This document shows, in pieces, positions 8,396 through 17,801 of a stretch of 50,329 bases of DNA. The stretch's first letter is position 1, and each line of letters begins with the position of its first letter. The stretch lies in NCBI GenBank assembly GCA_012515195.1, contig JAAYYW010000038.1:1-50329 (forward strand), written 5' to 3'. The DNA is from Leptolinea sp. GTDB lineage: Bacteria; Chloroflexota; Anaerolineae; Anaerolineales; Anaerolineaceae. Below the pieces are notes generated by a model. That model saw nothing but the letters and a program-made list of their open reading frames with translations. It had not been told where the DNA came from and searched no databases. Position numbers and translations under genes: made by a program.

Positions 8396-9457
8396 CTAAT
8401 CCTCCCACCGTATTTGTTGTTTGAATCCCGGCTCAAAACTGGATACCGTCTGTGCTAGCAAATGGCCTGCCCGTTGAATATCTTTTATTGATACCAGTTC
8501 GACCGGGGTGTGCATGTACCGAATAGGGATGCTGATATAAATTGAAGGCAGTCCTCCTTCTGCGATTTGCAGCCCCATGGCATCTGTTCCGGAATTGGCC
8601 GGGGAAACTTCCGTCTGGAATGGGATATCCAGGCGTTCCGCCACTTTCTTAAAAGCGTCGTATATGGCAGGATGCGTATTCGGTCCCCAACCCAGTGTAA
8701 TTCCTTTCCCGAAAGGAACGGTTCGATGGTCATTCGCACCCGGCCCTTTGGCAAATGTGACATCGATAGCCACGACAATGTCGGGGCTGATATCAACAGG
8801 TGAGGTAAAGGCGCCGGCCAGGGTCTCTTCCTCCTGGACGGTTGCCACTGCCCAGACATCCCAGGAATGACGAATGGATGATAGTTCGGCCAGGCAGATA
8901 CTTAAAGCGGTAACAGAAGCACGGTTGTCCAGGGTATGCCCGGCCAGTGTGTTTTCAGTCAGCTCCAAAGGTTGTTGCACGAAAGAAATCGGATCACCGG
9001 GTCTTACCAGGTGAGATGTCTCTTCCGCGGAAAGTCCGACATCAATAAATAAATACTCCATGGGAACGGTTTTTTTCCCGATGGATTGTGGAAGCAGCCG
9101 GGGAGCCGGTTGACCGATAATACCCGGAAGATCATGCCGGCCGTGTACGATCACCTTTTGTCCAGGGAGAATACGCGGATCGATACCACCGATCTCGGTG
9201 AAGCGGATAAAACCGTTCTGAACCATGGTTGCCATCAGGCCGATAGCATCCATGTGGGCGGCCAGTAATATCCGTGGGCGGGGTTCTTCCGTGGTTCCAC
9301 GTTGAATGCCATATAAACTGCCCAACCGGCTGACTTTTAGCTCGTCAACCATTGGTCCCCAGTCTTCCGCAATAGCCTGGCGTACCGGGTCTTCGTATCC
9401 CGATAAACCGGGAAGTGAAATGATCTTTTTTAAGAATGGAACGGGGTCATAGTTCAT
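8396..9457 (-). CDS. M42 family (TET-type) peptidase, divergent copy 3
   Basis: This 353-residue paralogue keeps the metal-ligand framework but varies in conserved surroundings. It has AHMDAIG where the others have AHMDEVG/AHMDEIG, TLDNRAS instead of (M/L)DDR(I/L)G, and VQEEETLAGAF instead of TQEE(V/I)GLRGA. AIDVTF and RYMHTPVEL are retained. The Glu pair of the QEE motif is present, so activity is plausible, but substrate choice probably differs. The gene lies one base downstream of the Thr-rich membrane protein gene's stop, and its own stop is one base before the start of copy 2. Confidence 0.85.
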   Translation of the reverse strand: MNYDPVPFLKKIISLPGLSGYEDPVRQAIAEDWGPMVDELKVSRLGSLYGIQRGTTEEPRPRILLAAHMDAIGLMATMVQNGFIRFTEIGGIDPRILPGQKVIVHGRHDLPGIIGQPAPRLLPQSIGKKTVPMEYLFIDVGLSAEETSHLVRPGDPISFVQQPLELTENTLAGHTLDNRASVTALSICLAELSSIRHSWDVWAVATVQEEETLAGAFTSPVDISPDIVVAIDVTFAKGPGANDHRTVPFGKGITLGWGPNTHPAIYDAFKKVAERLDIPFQTEVSPANSGTDAMGLQIAEGGLPSIYISIPIRYMHTPVELVSIKDIQRAGHLLAQTVSSFEPGFKQQIRWED

Positions 9458-9458
9458 A

Positions 9459-9929
9459 TCAAGGTTCTTGTGTGGCAGTCTCAGTATTGATTGGGATTTC
9501 GATAATTTCTGTTGCTGTAACCGTGGGAGGTACCAGGGTTATGGTTGGCGTTGGAGGTTCCAGCGTACTTGTTGCTGAGGGGATTTGAGTTTCTGTTGGT
9601 GGGGGCACCTCTGTAAAGGTGGATGTTATCGTCCGGGTACGGGTCATGAAGGGTGTTCGGGTAATCGTAGCAGTAAAAGTGCTGGTAGGTGATTGGGTGA
9701 TCGTTGGAGTAAAGGTTAACGGTGTCGGAGTGTATATCGGGGTTGATGTTAACGTTATGGTAACCGTTATTGTCGGGGTACTGGTGCTTTTTTTGATCGT
9801 AAGCCGGCTTCCCCAGAGGGTGATCAATCCAAGGCAATAGCATGGAATGGTTGCCGCGATGATTAAAACCAGGATGGCGCGTGTCCTTTCACGCCCTCCT
9901 TTGCGAAGAGAATCCATTAACCCGTGCAT
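9459..9929 (-). CDS. Single-pass membrane protein with Thr/Pro-rich tail
   Basis: This product of about 156 residues has one membrane segment (ILVLIIAATIPCYCLGLITLW) followed by about 100 residues dominated by Thr, Pro, Ser, Val and Ile (for example TPTITVTITLTSTP). That tail is probably extracellular and perhaps glycosylated. Such 'TPT' tails are common in Anaerolineae surface proteins. I recognise no domain. The start is uncertain: ATGs at 9968, 9929 and 9917 are in frame and none has a convincing ribosome site. It lies between the histidine kinase and the M42 genes, so it could be a surface element of the same system. Confidence 0.6.
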   Translation of the reverse strand: MHGLMDSLRKGGRERTRAILVLIIAATIPCYCLGLITLWGSRLTIKKSTSTPTITVTITLTSTPIYTPTPLTFTPTITQSPTSTFTATITRTPFMTRTRTITSTFTEVPPPTETQIPSATSTLEPPTPTITLVPPTVTATEIIEIPINTETATQEP

Positions 9930-9995
9930 AGTGTAAATGATGATATCACCACGATACAGGTCATGCAAGCCCGCTGATCGAATACCAGTCTGCGA

Positions 9996-12077
9996 TCAAA
10001 ACACCGGCAGGTTGATGGTTGTGCGCACCAATCCGGTGTTTGTGTGTTCGATTCGCATCCCACCGCCGAATACTGCCAGCATGGCATTGTGCAAAGCAAG
10101 TCCTTGACCACTGGATCGCAGTTCTTCATCGTCACTGGAACCAGCGGCTATTTGCCGGTTTTCGATGTCAATTTGTAATATTGTTCCGCTTTCGATCCGG
10201 GTAATAATGGTCAACGTGTCATTGGAAATACGCCCGGAATGCTTCTTAATATTCCGCAAACATTCTCTGAAAGCATAAAACACGGTCTCGGCTGCATCGG
10301 CGGAAATTTGGGAAGTCTTCCTATCGACTTCTTCATTACTGTTAAAAACCAGGCGGGATTGAAGGATTTCCGCCTCACTTTCCGCCGTTTGCTTCAAAGC
10401 CGCCATCAAACCATTACGGGTGATCGCGACCGGAGGCGGGGGAGGCGCATCACGCAGGAGGCGGGAGATCATTTTGTGGGCGGTGGTGATCTGTGCGGCA
10501 GATTCGCTATGTGGGGCGGCCAGCAGAGCTGTGTGCAATATGGGAAGGACATCATCGTGGAGGATCCGGCGTGCTTTTTGATCAAGTAGCCGGGTTTCGG
10601 CCAGTTTCTGGCGTCTCAAATTTACCAGGCGTCGGGCAATTTCAGCAGCAGCCTGGTTGTCCATCCAACGTTCTACAGCGGCCTGGGCAATCTCGATCTC
10701 TTCGATCGTATAAAACCCGCTGCCGGGTTTCGCGCTGAAATAAAACCAACCGTCCAAACCACGTGTTGAAACCAGTGGAACCGCCCAGGAAAAATTCTTA
10801 TTCTCGTCCGGGTTCAACCGGATTGGGATTGGCATATCCGGGTCATATTGTGGCGATCTTAATGCAACGCTGATATCCGCTTTATCTCTCGGAAAAGAGA
10901 TATCGGCCGGCAAGAAACTGGATAAAACACCTGCCGGGACCAATATCGCCTTATTCGTGCGAAGTAAATCACTGCATATTTGATCGAATTCAATGAGCAA
11001 GTTTTCCGAATTATTTAAACTGCCGGGGTCAGAAAAGATGCGGTCATACGTTTGAAGCGGACTGGCCAGTGTTCTCAACTGTCTGGATTCCGTCTCGCGG
11101 TCTTTGCCGGTCTGGTGATTCTGGAAAGTCATTACACCCGCCATGAATGGTATGAAAAGCAAGTAGGCCAGTTCGGGGCGGGAAAAATAAAACAAAACAC
11201 TGGAAAAAACTATGGAGAAAAATCCACCTACCCAAATAGCAAACGTCCAGTGTTTTCGCAGGCCATCGCGGGGAAGGGGATTGGAACTGAACACCTCGTA
11301 TACTACGGCGGCTTGACCAATTAACAGGATAGCAAAGGTTATCAATAATTCAATGACAACATCCAATCCGGTAAGGGGTATGAACGAGGATACGGTAACC
11401 ACATTCCTGCCGTAATCTGTGGTAAATGTTTGAAAGCCCCATATCAGGGTAAAAGTGACCAGAAGACAGACCAAAAGCAACACGAGGGTTGAGGCTGTCA
11501 ACCAGGGGCGAGCCTGCCGGCGGGCTTCGTTTCCCAGGAACCGGGCCGTTGGTCCTGGTCGCAGGATCGCGTCGAGGGAGAGAATAATGCAAGCGATAAT
11601 GTAAACCGGAAAAGAAATCACCAGGGCAAGAAAAGCAGAGAAGTTAAACGTTTGCCCTCCAAGGTCAGGCAGCGGATTGGCAAGGAGCATCCAGATAAGC
11701 AGTCCGGCTGTAGAAACAAGGATCAGCCCGAACCAGATTGCCTGCCGTCGGTGGAGTGGAGAAACAGGGTCATCGAAAAAACCGGAATACCAGAGGATTA
11801 CGCAATACCAGGCAAACGGAGATAGGACGAGCGGCCACCATCCGGCACGCCACCAGAAATCCAGCATCGGATTATCCCATTGCCAGCCATTTCGCAAGAT
11901 GGCGGTATGAGCGATAAAGAAAGCCGCGCCAAGAAAAAGTCCTTCGGCAGAAAGCCAGACCCCTAATGCACGGCGGTCAGCTTCGAGAATAATAGTGAAA
12001 CCCAACCAGCTGAGAAGAAACGCGTTAAAAAGAGAAAGAGTAAGCGCCGGCCAATCCAGGATCAATTGGCCGCTCAT
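9996..12077 (-). CDS. Membrane sensor histidine kinase (NarX/DesK-type)
   Basis: This product has 693 residues. The N-terminal half contains about nine hydrophobic segments, followed by a soluble GAF-like region (about 340-480). Next comes a dimerisation helix with the phospho-accepting His in RRILHDDVLPILHTALL, then a HATPase domain with an N-box (RECLRNIKKHS) and the G-box GQGLALHNAML. The layout is that of HisKA_3 kinases that pair with NarL-type regulators. The ATG at 12077 overlaps the regulator's stop (ATGA) and follows GGGAGGAAGG, so the two are translationally coupled. The signal sensed is unknown; peptide or envelope status would fit the downstream genes. Confidence 0.85.
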   Translation of the reverse strand: MSGQLILDWPALTLSLFNAFLLSWLGFTIILEADRRALGVWLSAEGLFLGAAFFIAHTAILRNGWQWDNPMLDFWWRAGWWPLVLSPFAWYCVILWYSGFFDDPVSPLHRRQAIWFGLILVSTAGLLIWMLLANPLPDLGGQTFNFSAFLALVISFPVYIIACIILSLDAILRPGPTARFLGNEARRQARPWLTASTLVLLLVCLLVTFTLIWGFQTFTTDYGRNVVTVSSFIPLTGLDVVIELLITFAILLIGQAAVVYEVFSSNPLPRDGLRKHWTFAIWVGGFFSIVFSSVLFYFSRPELAYLLFIPFMAGVMTFQNHQTGKDRETESRQLRTLASPLQTYDRIFSDPGSLNNSENLLIEFDQICSDLLRTNKAILVPAGVLSSFLPADISFPRDKADISVALRSPQYDPDMPIPIRLNPDENKNFSWAVPLVSTRGLDGWFYFSAKPGSGFYTIEEIEIAQAAVERWMDNQAAAEIARRLVNLRRQKLAETRLLDQKARRILHDDVLPILHTALLAAPHSESAAQITTAHKMISRLLRDAPPPPPVAITRNGLMAALKQTAESEAEILQSRLVFNSNEEVDRKTSQISADAAETVFYAFRECLRNIKKHSGRISNDTLTIITRIESGTILQIDIENRQIAAGSSDDEELRSSGQGLALHNAMLAVFGGGMRIEHTNTGLVRTTINLPVF

Positions 12078-12814
12078 CCTTCCTCCCATGGTATCCAGTT
12101 TTGACAGGAATCCAAGATAAACGGATTCCCTTTTGCATCCCAGTGGATCAGGCGGCCGGATTGGTAAATTATTGCTGCGCGTGTACGGGCTACTTTCTCA
12201 TCCGTCGTTGTGTCATCCAATCCCCAGGCGGCATAAATACTGCCATTAGTGCGGCTAATGGTGCGTTTGTCCCGGAACCCCATCCTGGATGCGATCTGTT
12301 CATTCGTCAAACCCTGGGCGATCATCTTGATCACTGCCAGTTCATTCGGTTCCAACAGGGCGAGTGGATCTTGCTCATCCAGTTCGCGAACTTCCTGCAC
12401 CCGTTCTTCGATCTCAGGGTCTATGAATGACCGACCGGCAATAGCATTTTCGATAAGAGGAAGGATCATTTCCGGCAATAAATAATTAGATTTGCGAATA
12501 TACGCGTAATGACTGAGGATTCCTGACGCCCGGAAATCACGGTAGTATTGATCATCATCCTGGATGGAATAGAAGAGAACTGGTATGCGGGGAATTTCCC
12601 GCCTCAGGGTAACGGCTGTTTGAATCCCATTCAACCCACCGGCGAGATGGACATCCATCAGCACAGCATCAAGTGGGAAGCTTGATGCTGTGTCAAGAGC
12701 GTTTTCTCCTGTGTCTGTGTGGTGGCAAATGTTAACCCGCCCGGTTTTTTCAAAACCGGTAATCAGGGCTTCTCGCAACCGCTGGTTGTCTTCAACGATC
12801 ATCAACTGGATCAT
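12074..12814 (-). CDS. NarL-type response regulator
   Basis: This 246-residue product has an N-terminal receiver domain (IVEDN acidic pair, phospho-acceptor Asp54 in VLMDVHL, switch-region residues in VLFYSI) and a C-terminal helix-turn-helix (LEPNELAVIKMIAQGLTNEQ) of the LuxR/GerE type. The C-terminus is longer than usual, with about 60 extra residues after the DNA-binding helix. The ATG at 12814 lacks a ribosome site. A perfect TATAAT box (minus strand, 12822-12827) ends seven bases before it, suggesting a leaderless mRNA that starts the eight-gene operon running to 4686. An earlier in-frame ATG at 12853 is less likely. Confidence 0.85.
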   Translation of the reverse strand: MIQLMIVEDNQRLREALITGFEKTGRVNICHHTDTGENALDTASSFPLDAVLMDVHLAGGLNGIQTAVTLRREIPRIPVLFYSIQDDDQYYRDFRASGILSHYAYIRKSNYLLPEMILPLIENAIAGRSFIDPEIEERVQEVRELDEQDPLALLEPNELAVIKMIAQGLTNEQIASRMGFRDKRTISRTNGSIYAAWGLDDTTTDEKVARTRAAIIYQSGRLIHWDAKGNPFILDSCQNWIPWEEG

Positions 12815-12821
12815 GCTATTT

Positions 12822-12827
12822 ATTATA
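12822..12827 (-). promoter_or_regulatory. -10 box of the regulator/kinase/M42 operon
   Basis: TATAAT on the minus strand ends seven bases before the regulator ATG, so transcription would start at or next to the A of the start codon. A good -35 hexamer is not visible; TTGTAT lies 20 bases upstream of the -10, which is longer than ideal. Confidence 0.45.
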
Positions 12828-12995
12828 GCTTTCACCCGCCAGCGGAAATACAACCGGACAGGAAGTTTGGGGATAGATTGCCCAACAATACCCTTATATG
12901 TTCAGCATATTAAGCACTTGAGTGCGAAGAATGACTGTTTCAGGAGGCGGATTCTGTCAGCCGATGAATGTATACTGTCGGAAAGGAGACACATA

Positions 12996-14597
12996 ATGTC
13001 TATCAAAAACGCTTCAAGAATTCTTTGGACATCCGTTATTTTGGGTCTGGTTTTTGACTTATTATTTTGGAATAAACCGTTGGGGATTTCTTATTTCATT
13101 TTTGTTCTTACAGTGACCATGGCCGGTTTTATTCTTTCCTGGTTGGAGGATGTAAAACCCAATCTGTTCAGCTGGCTGCTCGCTATAATGGGAGTGGTGT
13201 TTTCTGCCATGACTTTCATCCGGCAGGAGCCGTTCACAAATTTCATAAACATTCTGCTTTCGTTGATTTGTCTTGCCTTGCTGGCGCTAACCTTTTCAAG
13301 TGGGTTATGGTTGAAATACAGCGTGGCAGATATGATTACTGGATTTTTCAGATTGGCCGGTTCTGCTCTGGCTGGCGGCAGCGGACTGCTTGCCGCGCCT
13401 CGTCCTTCGCCTCATCAAGACGGTGTTGAAAACCAACCCGCCCCGAAAAACAGGGTTTCTATCTGGGCAGTGGTTCGAGGACTCTTGCTGGCCTTCCCAA
13501 TTGTATTATTTCTCGCGCTCCTTCTGGTCAGCGCAGATCCGGTGTTCTCTAAAGAATTAGAGAAGATTCTGAATTTGGAAAAATTCTTGGAATACGCTGT
13601 CCGGTTGGTTATGGTGGGTATTATCGGGTATTTGCTTTCTGGCATATATTTGTATGCCATTTCAAAAAGTCAGCGATCGGACCTGATTGGATTGAAAAAA
13701 CCCTGGTTTTCAGCCTTCCTCGGCTTCACAGAAAGCAGTATTGTTCTGGTTGGCGTCAACCTGCTTTTCGCATTCTTTGTAACCGTACAGTTTCAATATT
13801 TCTTTGGTGGACAGGATAATATTGTAGTTGACGGGTATACCTACGCGGAATATGCGCGTAAAGGTTTTGGAGAACTTGTGTGGGTCGCAATACTCAGTCT
13901 AATGTTATTCCTCGGCTTGAGCGCTGTGACCCGGCGTGATAGCGCGCAAAAGCAGCGATGGTTCTCCACCTTTTGCCTGGTACTTGTATGTTTGGTGGGC
14001 GTGATCCTTGTGTCTTCATTTATACGGCTCAGTCTTCTGGAGGATGCCTATGGGTTCACCCGGTTGCGCGCTTACAGCCATGTGTTCATGGTCTGGTTGG
14101 GAATCTTGTTGGCTGTGGTCATGGTGCTTGAGATCGTCCCGTATCGTCGGGGATTCGCCATGGCGGCATTTTTCACCCTTGTTGGATTGGGTTTGACGCT
14201 GAATATCATGAATATTGACAGTTTTATTGTGCGGTCGAATGTTGCCCGAACCGAATCGGGAAAAGAGTTGGATTACCAGTATTTCCAGGAATTATCGACA
14301 GACAGTGTTCTGCAGACACTTGAGGAATTCCGTACCACCGAAAATGATGAGACAAAGCATTTGCTGGGTGTTGCGCTGGTATGTCGTACCAGAATGTTGG
14401 AGGATCAACTTCAAAAATGGCAATGGCAGGGATACCATGTCTCATTCAATTCGGCGCTGATATCACTGAGGGATGCGAAACCGGAGTTGACTGATTATCG
14501 GCTTGTCGAAGAGGATGCTAAATTCAAATGGTCTTATTCCGTGATGACACCAATTGGACAAAAGGATTGTTACAAATCTTATCGTGATATTGATTAG
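12996..14597 (+). CDS. DUF4153/DUF4173-type polytopic membrane protein
   Basis: This 533-residue protein starts at the ATG preceded by GAAAGGAG. A long open frame upstream overlaps the divergent regulator gene and is not coding. It has about 11-12 hydrophobic segments, a cytoplasmic-looking Pro-rich loop near residue 130-150, and a motif-like stretch YTYAEYARKGFGELV near 285. That stretch and the following membrane segment match the DUF4173 pattern as I know it. The C-terminal 110 residues are soluble (EFRTTENDETKHLLG). The biochemical role of this family is not established. It is divergent from the two-component operon, which could place it under the same regulator. Confidence 0.75.
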   Translation: MSIKNASRILWTSVILGLVFDLLFWNKPLGISYFIFVLTVTMAGFILSWLEDVKPNLFSWLLAIMGVVFSAMTFIRQEPFTNFINILLSLICLALLALTFSSGLWLKYSVADMITGFFRLAGSALAGGSGLLAAPRPSPHQDGVENQPAPKNRVSIWAVVRGLLLAFPIVLFLALLLVSADPVFSKELEKILNLEKFLEYAVRLVMVGIIGYLLSGIYLYAISKSQRSDLIGLKKPWFSAFLGFTESSIVLVGVNLLFAFFVTVQFQYFFGGQDNIVVDGYTYAEYARKGFGELVWVAILSLMLFLGLSAVTRRDSAQKQRWFSTFCLVLVCLVGVILVSSFIRLSLLEDAYGFTRLRAYSHVFMVWLGILLAVVMVLEIVPYRRGFAMAAFFTLVGLGLTLNIMNIDSFIVRSNVARTESGKELDYQYFQELSTDSVLQTLEEFRTTENDETKHLLGVALVCRTRMLEDQLQKWQWQGYHVSFNSALISLRDAKPELTDYRLVEEDAKFKWSYSVMTPIGQKDCYKSYRDID

Positions 14598-14644
14598 CCC
14601 CTTCACAATCGATCCGTGAAAGATTGACCTAAACAAAACCAGAG

Positions 14645-14681
14645 CTGCCTGCATTCATGACTGAAACTGGGATGCAGGCAG
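14645..14681 (+). terminator. Terminator-like hairpin after the DUF4173 gene
   Basis: A 10-bp perfect stem (CTGCCTGCAT with ATGCAGGCAG) has a 17-base loop and is followed by only a short TTT. It lies 48 bases past the stop codon and before the promoter of metK. The weak U-run makes it a moderate candidate. Confidence 0.55.
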
Positions 14682-14721
14682 TTTGGGATAAAAATTAATA
14701 ACTTCTAATTTGACGATAGGG

Positions 14722-14749
14722 TTGACACATGATATATTCCAACTATCAA
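14722..14749 (+). promoter_or_regulatory. Promoter of the SAM riboswitch/metK transcript
   Basis: A perfect -35 TTGACA (14722-14727) is followed after 16 bases by TATCAA (14744-14749) as a -10. Transcription would start near 14757, just before the first strand of the riboswitch P1 helix at 14770, which supports the assignment. Confidence 0.65.
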
Positions 14750-14767
14750 TTAAATAGCCTCTAATGG

Positions 14768-14947
<180 letters not shown>

Positions 14948-14968
14948 ATCTGAAAAGGAGATAAAAAT

Positions 14969-16204
14969 ATGCTGTCTTCGTTTATGAGTTCAGAAAAATA
15001 CCTGTTCACGTCAGAATCGGTTACCGAAGGACATCCCGATAAGATCTGTGACCAGATCAGCGATGCCGTCTTGGATGCCTGTCTGGCGCAGGATCCCAAA
15101 TCACGTGTTGCCTGCGAAACTGCAACGAAAACCGGTTTTGTCATGCTTCTTGGAGAGATCACCACCAACGCGCATATCGATTTTGATCGCCTCGCGCGCA
15201 AGGTGATCACTGATATTGGTTATGATGACAGTTCAAAAGGGTTTGATGGCAATTCCTGCGGTGTGCAGGTGGCCATCGCGAAACAGTCCAGCGATATTGA
15301 TATGGGTGTTTCCAAAGCGGACGAAGTTAAAAAAGGCCAGGTGACCGAGGACGAGATCGCGAAAATTGGCGCTGGTGACCAGGGTATGATGTTTGGTTTT
15401 GCCTGTAATGAGACACCTACCCTCATGCCCATGCCTATTTATCTGGCTCACAAGCTTACCCGGAAACTTACTGAAGTTCGCAAGAATGACACCTTGCCGT
15501 GGCTTCGCCCTGACGGCAAAAGCCAGGTAACAATCGAATACCGCAAAGGGAAACCCTACCGCGTGGATACCGTTCTCGTCAGTACCCAGCACGATCCGGA
15601 TGTCACTCAGAAAGAGATCCACGATGGTGTCAAAAAACATGTTATTGATCCTGTCTTAAAGGAATCTGGCATTATTGTGGATGAGGATATGAAAGTCTAT
15701 GTAAATCCCACCGGACGCTTTGTTATTGGCGGACCCATGGGCGATGCCGGTGTCACTGGTCGCAAAATCATTGTTGACACTTATGGTGGAACCGGTCGTC
15801 ATGGCGGCGGTGCTTTCTCTGGAAAAGATCCCACAAAAGTTGATCGTTCCGCTGCCTATGCTGCTCGTTGGGTTGCCAAGAACGTTGTTGCCGCTGGTCT
15901 CGCGGAACGCTGTGAGATCCAGGTGGCTTATGCCATTGGTGTGGCACATCCATTGAGCATTAATGTTGAAACCTTCGGAACCGGAACCATTGGTGACGTA
16001 GATATTGCTGATCTGATCAGCAAGCACTTTGACCTTCGCCCCGGAGCCATCATTCGCGATCTGGACCTGCGCCGTCCCATTTACCAGCAGGTTGCAGCTT
16101 ATGGCCACTTTGGCCGTGATGATCTGGATCTAAGTTGGGAGAAGACCACCCGGGCTGAGGTGTTGAAAGCTGCCGCAGCCGGAAAAGTTGGGATTGCCAA
16201 ATAA
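14969..16204 (+). CDS. metK: S-adenosylmethionine synthetase
   Basis: This 411-residue enzyme makes S-adenosylmethionine from methionine and ATP in the cytosol. It shows the family hallmarks: [20 protein letters not shown] near the N-terminus (ATP/methionine site), [16 protein letters not shown] near residue 130 and [19 protein letters not shown] near 275 (phosphate loop). Length is typical. The start is set by AAGGAG eight bases upstream; a second ATG at 14984 is also in frame. It is directly controlled by the upstream SAM-I riboswitch. Its product is the methyl donor for the cluster of rRNA methyltransferases that follows. Confidence 0.97.
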   Translation: MLSSFMSSEKYLFTSESVTEGHPDKICDQISDAVLDACLAQDPKSRVACETATKTGFVMLLGEITTNAHIDFDRLARKVITDIGYDDSSKGFDGNSCGVQVAIAKQSSDIDMGVSKADEVKKGQVTEDEIAKIGAGDQGMMFGFACNETPTLMPMPIYLAHKLTRKLTEVRKNDTLPWLRPDGKSQVTIEYRKGKPYRVDTVLVSTQHDPDVTQKEIHDGVKKHVIDPVLKESGIIVDEDMKVYVNPTGRFVIGGPMGDAGVTGRKIIVDTYGGTGRHGGGAFSGKDPTKVDRSAAYAARWVAKNVVAAGLAERCEIQVAYAIGVAHPLSINVETFGTGTIGDVDIADLISKHFDLRPGAIIRDLDLRRPIYQQVAAYGHFGRDDLDLSWEKTTRAEVLKAAAAGKVGIAK

Positions 16205-16249
16205 AATTAACCATTCATAATGGGGCAAACGCCGTTACCCTATAATAGG

Positions 16250-16291
16250 AACCGAAAGAGTGGGTCCAATAAAGGCCCACTCTTTCGGTTT
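16250..16291 (+). terminator. Intrinsic terminator after metK
   Basis: A perfect 15-bp inverted repeat (16250-16264 with 16276-16290) has an 11-base loop and a short T tract. It separates metK from the rsmI-rsmE-plsC unit. Confidence 0.85.
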
Positions 16292-16335
16292 AACGAAGTC
16301 ACACAATGAACATCCCGAACGTTTATAATTCAGGC

Positions 16336-17010
16336 ATGTTATATCTAATCGCAACTCCCATTGGCAATCTGGGCGATATCACATTGCGGGCGCTGGAAAC
16401 CCTGAACATGGTTGACCTTGTGGTCAGCGAGGATACCCGTAAAACAGGCTTTTTGCTGAAACATTTCGAGATCAAAAAACCGCAGATGTCCTTCCATGAA
16501 TACAACGAGGAAAAGGCTTCCGCACGTGTGGTGGACATGCTCCTCGACGGAAAAAATATAGCTCTTGTGTCAGATGCCGGAAGCCCGTCAGTCTCGGATC
16601 CGGGTTACCGGTTGGTAAGGGCAGCTATTAAAGCTGGCGTGGAGATTACGGCCATTCCAGGTCCAACAGCGGTCATCACCGCGCTTGTGCTGTCTGGTTT
16701 GCCGGTACATTCCTTCACATTCCGTGGATTTCCGCCGCGAAAAAGTTCTGCGCGCCGAAAATTTCTTGCGGTGGATGAACAATCGCCTCATACACTGATC
16801 TTTTATGAAAGTCCTTTCCGTCTGGCGGATTTCTTGAAAGATTGTCTTGCTGTATATGGCGATCGTCCAGCGGTCGTAGCCAATGACCTGACGAAAAAAT
16901 TTGAACTGGTGATCCGGGGCAGTCTGTCGGAACTGGTGGAAAAGTCGGGCGAAATGGACCTTCGAGGGGAATTTACGGTCGTGATTGCCGGGCTTGAGGC
17001 TAATCTGTGA
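16336..17010 (+). CDS. rsmI: 16S rRNA (cytidine-1402-2'-O)-methyltransferase RsmI
   Basis: This tetrapyrrole-methylase-fold enzyme has about 224 residues. It carries [20 protein letters not shown] at the N-terminus, [30 protein letters not shown] and [18 protein letters not shown], which together define RsmI. It 2'-O-methylates C1402 in helix 44 of the 30S subunit, next to the P site. I prefer the ATG at 16336 because a TATAAT box (16324-16329) ends six bases before it, giving a leaderless mRNA. An in-frame ATG at 16306 would add ten residues and has no ribosome site either. Its stop overlaps the GTG of rsmE (GTGA). Confidence 0.93.
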   Translation: MLYLIATPIGNLGDITLRALETLNMVDLVVSEDTRKTGFLLKHFEIKKPQMSFHEYNEEKASARVVDMLLDGKNIALVSDAGSPSVSDPGYRLVRAAIKAGVEITAIPGPTAVITALVLSGLPVHSFTFRGFPPRKSSARRKFLAVDEQSPHTLIFYESPFRLADFLKDCLAVYGDRPAVVANDLTKKFELVIRGSLSELVEKSGEMDLRGEFTVVIAGLEANL

Positions 17011-17801
17011 GTGGTAACCGTTTTTTTCTGTCTCCTGAAGTATTTGATACAGCGGAAATCCATTTTCCTCCGGTAATTTCCAGACAGATTTGCTCTGTGT
17101 TGCGTCTAAAGGCAGGGGAATACGTTACTGTTCTCGATAACCGCGGACATTGTCGCGAGGTTGAGCTTGTTAATGTTGATGCCCGCGCAACTTCAGGTAA
17201 AGCTTGTGATATCCAAACCGCGAGCGGTGAACCGACTGTCAGGTTGTATCTCTGCCTTGCGTTGACACAGCGGGAGAAATTTGAGTGGATGCTTCAAAAG
17301 GGAACTGAGCTGGGAGTTTTCCGCTTTTTTCCTCTGGTTACCAGTCGCACACTCGTGCAAGACACACGTGGGCATGATGATAAACTGGTTCGTTGGAGCA
17401 AGATCATACGGGAAGCTGCTGAACAATGTGGACGGAGCCGGATCCCGGAGATTGACCCTCCACAAAAACTCACGGATTTTTTGAAACATTTTCCCGACTT
17501 TAGGGGTTATATCCTGTATGAAAAGGAACAAACCGTAAGCCTCGCAGGTGCGTACTCCCGGCAATTGTCGAACGGCAAACCGGACGCTGCCCTTCTCATT
17601 GGACCGGAGGGCGGTTTTAGCCCGGATGAAGTTGAGATGGCTGTGAAAACAGGTTTCCATTCCACGTCTCTCGGAAAGCGGATATTACGCATGGAAACTG
17701 CCGCGTTGGCCGCGTGTACCATTTGCATGTCTCTTGCCGGAGAGATGGGTGCAGAAAATGGCTTGTCTGGCGAATTAAATCTATCTGGTAGGGATAAATG
17801 A
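17007..17801 (+). CDS. rsmE: 16S rRNA (uracil-1498-N3)-methyltransferase RsmE
   Basis: This 264-residue SPOUT-class (knotted) methyltransferase has an N-terminal PUA-like region beginning NRFFLSPE. Its C-terminal SPOUT motifs are [35 protein letters not shown] and [15 protein letters not shown]. It methylates U1498 in helix 44. The start is a GTG overlapping the rsmI stop by four bases, and its own stop overlaps the plsC ATG (ATGA), so the three genes are translationally coupled. Confidence 0.95.
   Translation: MSGNRFFLSPEVFDTAEIHFPPVISRQICSVLRLKAGEYVTVLDNRGHCREVELVNVDARATSGKACDIQTASGEPTVRLYLCLALTQREKFEWMLQKGTELGVFRFFPLVTSRTLVQDTRGHDDKLVRWSKIIREAAEQCGRSRIPEIDPPQKLTDFLKHFPDFRGYILYEKEQTVSLAGAYSRQLSNGKPDAALLIGPEGGFSPDEVEMAVKTGFHSTSLGKRILRMETAALAACTICMSLAGEMGAENGLSGELNLSGRDK

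Noticed and set aside
9481-9843. Alternative-frame proteins on either strand in the Thr/Pro repeat region
   Set aside because: Repetitive low-complexity codons keep several frames open; only the frame with a membrane anchor and tight operon spacing makes sense.
12690-12995. N-terminal extension of the DUF4173 protein
   Set aside because: It reads antisense through the response-regulator gene and precedes a well-placed GAAAGGAG-ATG start at 12996.
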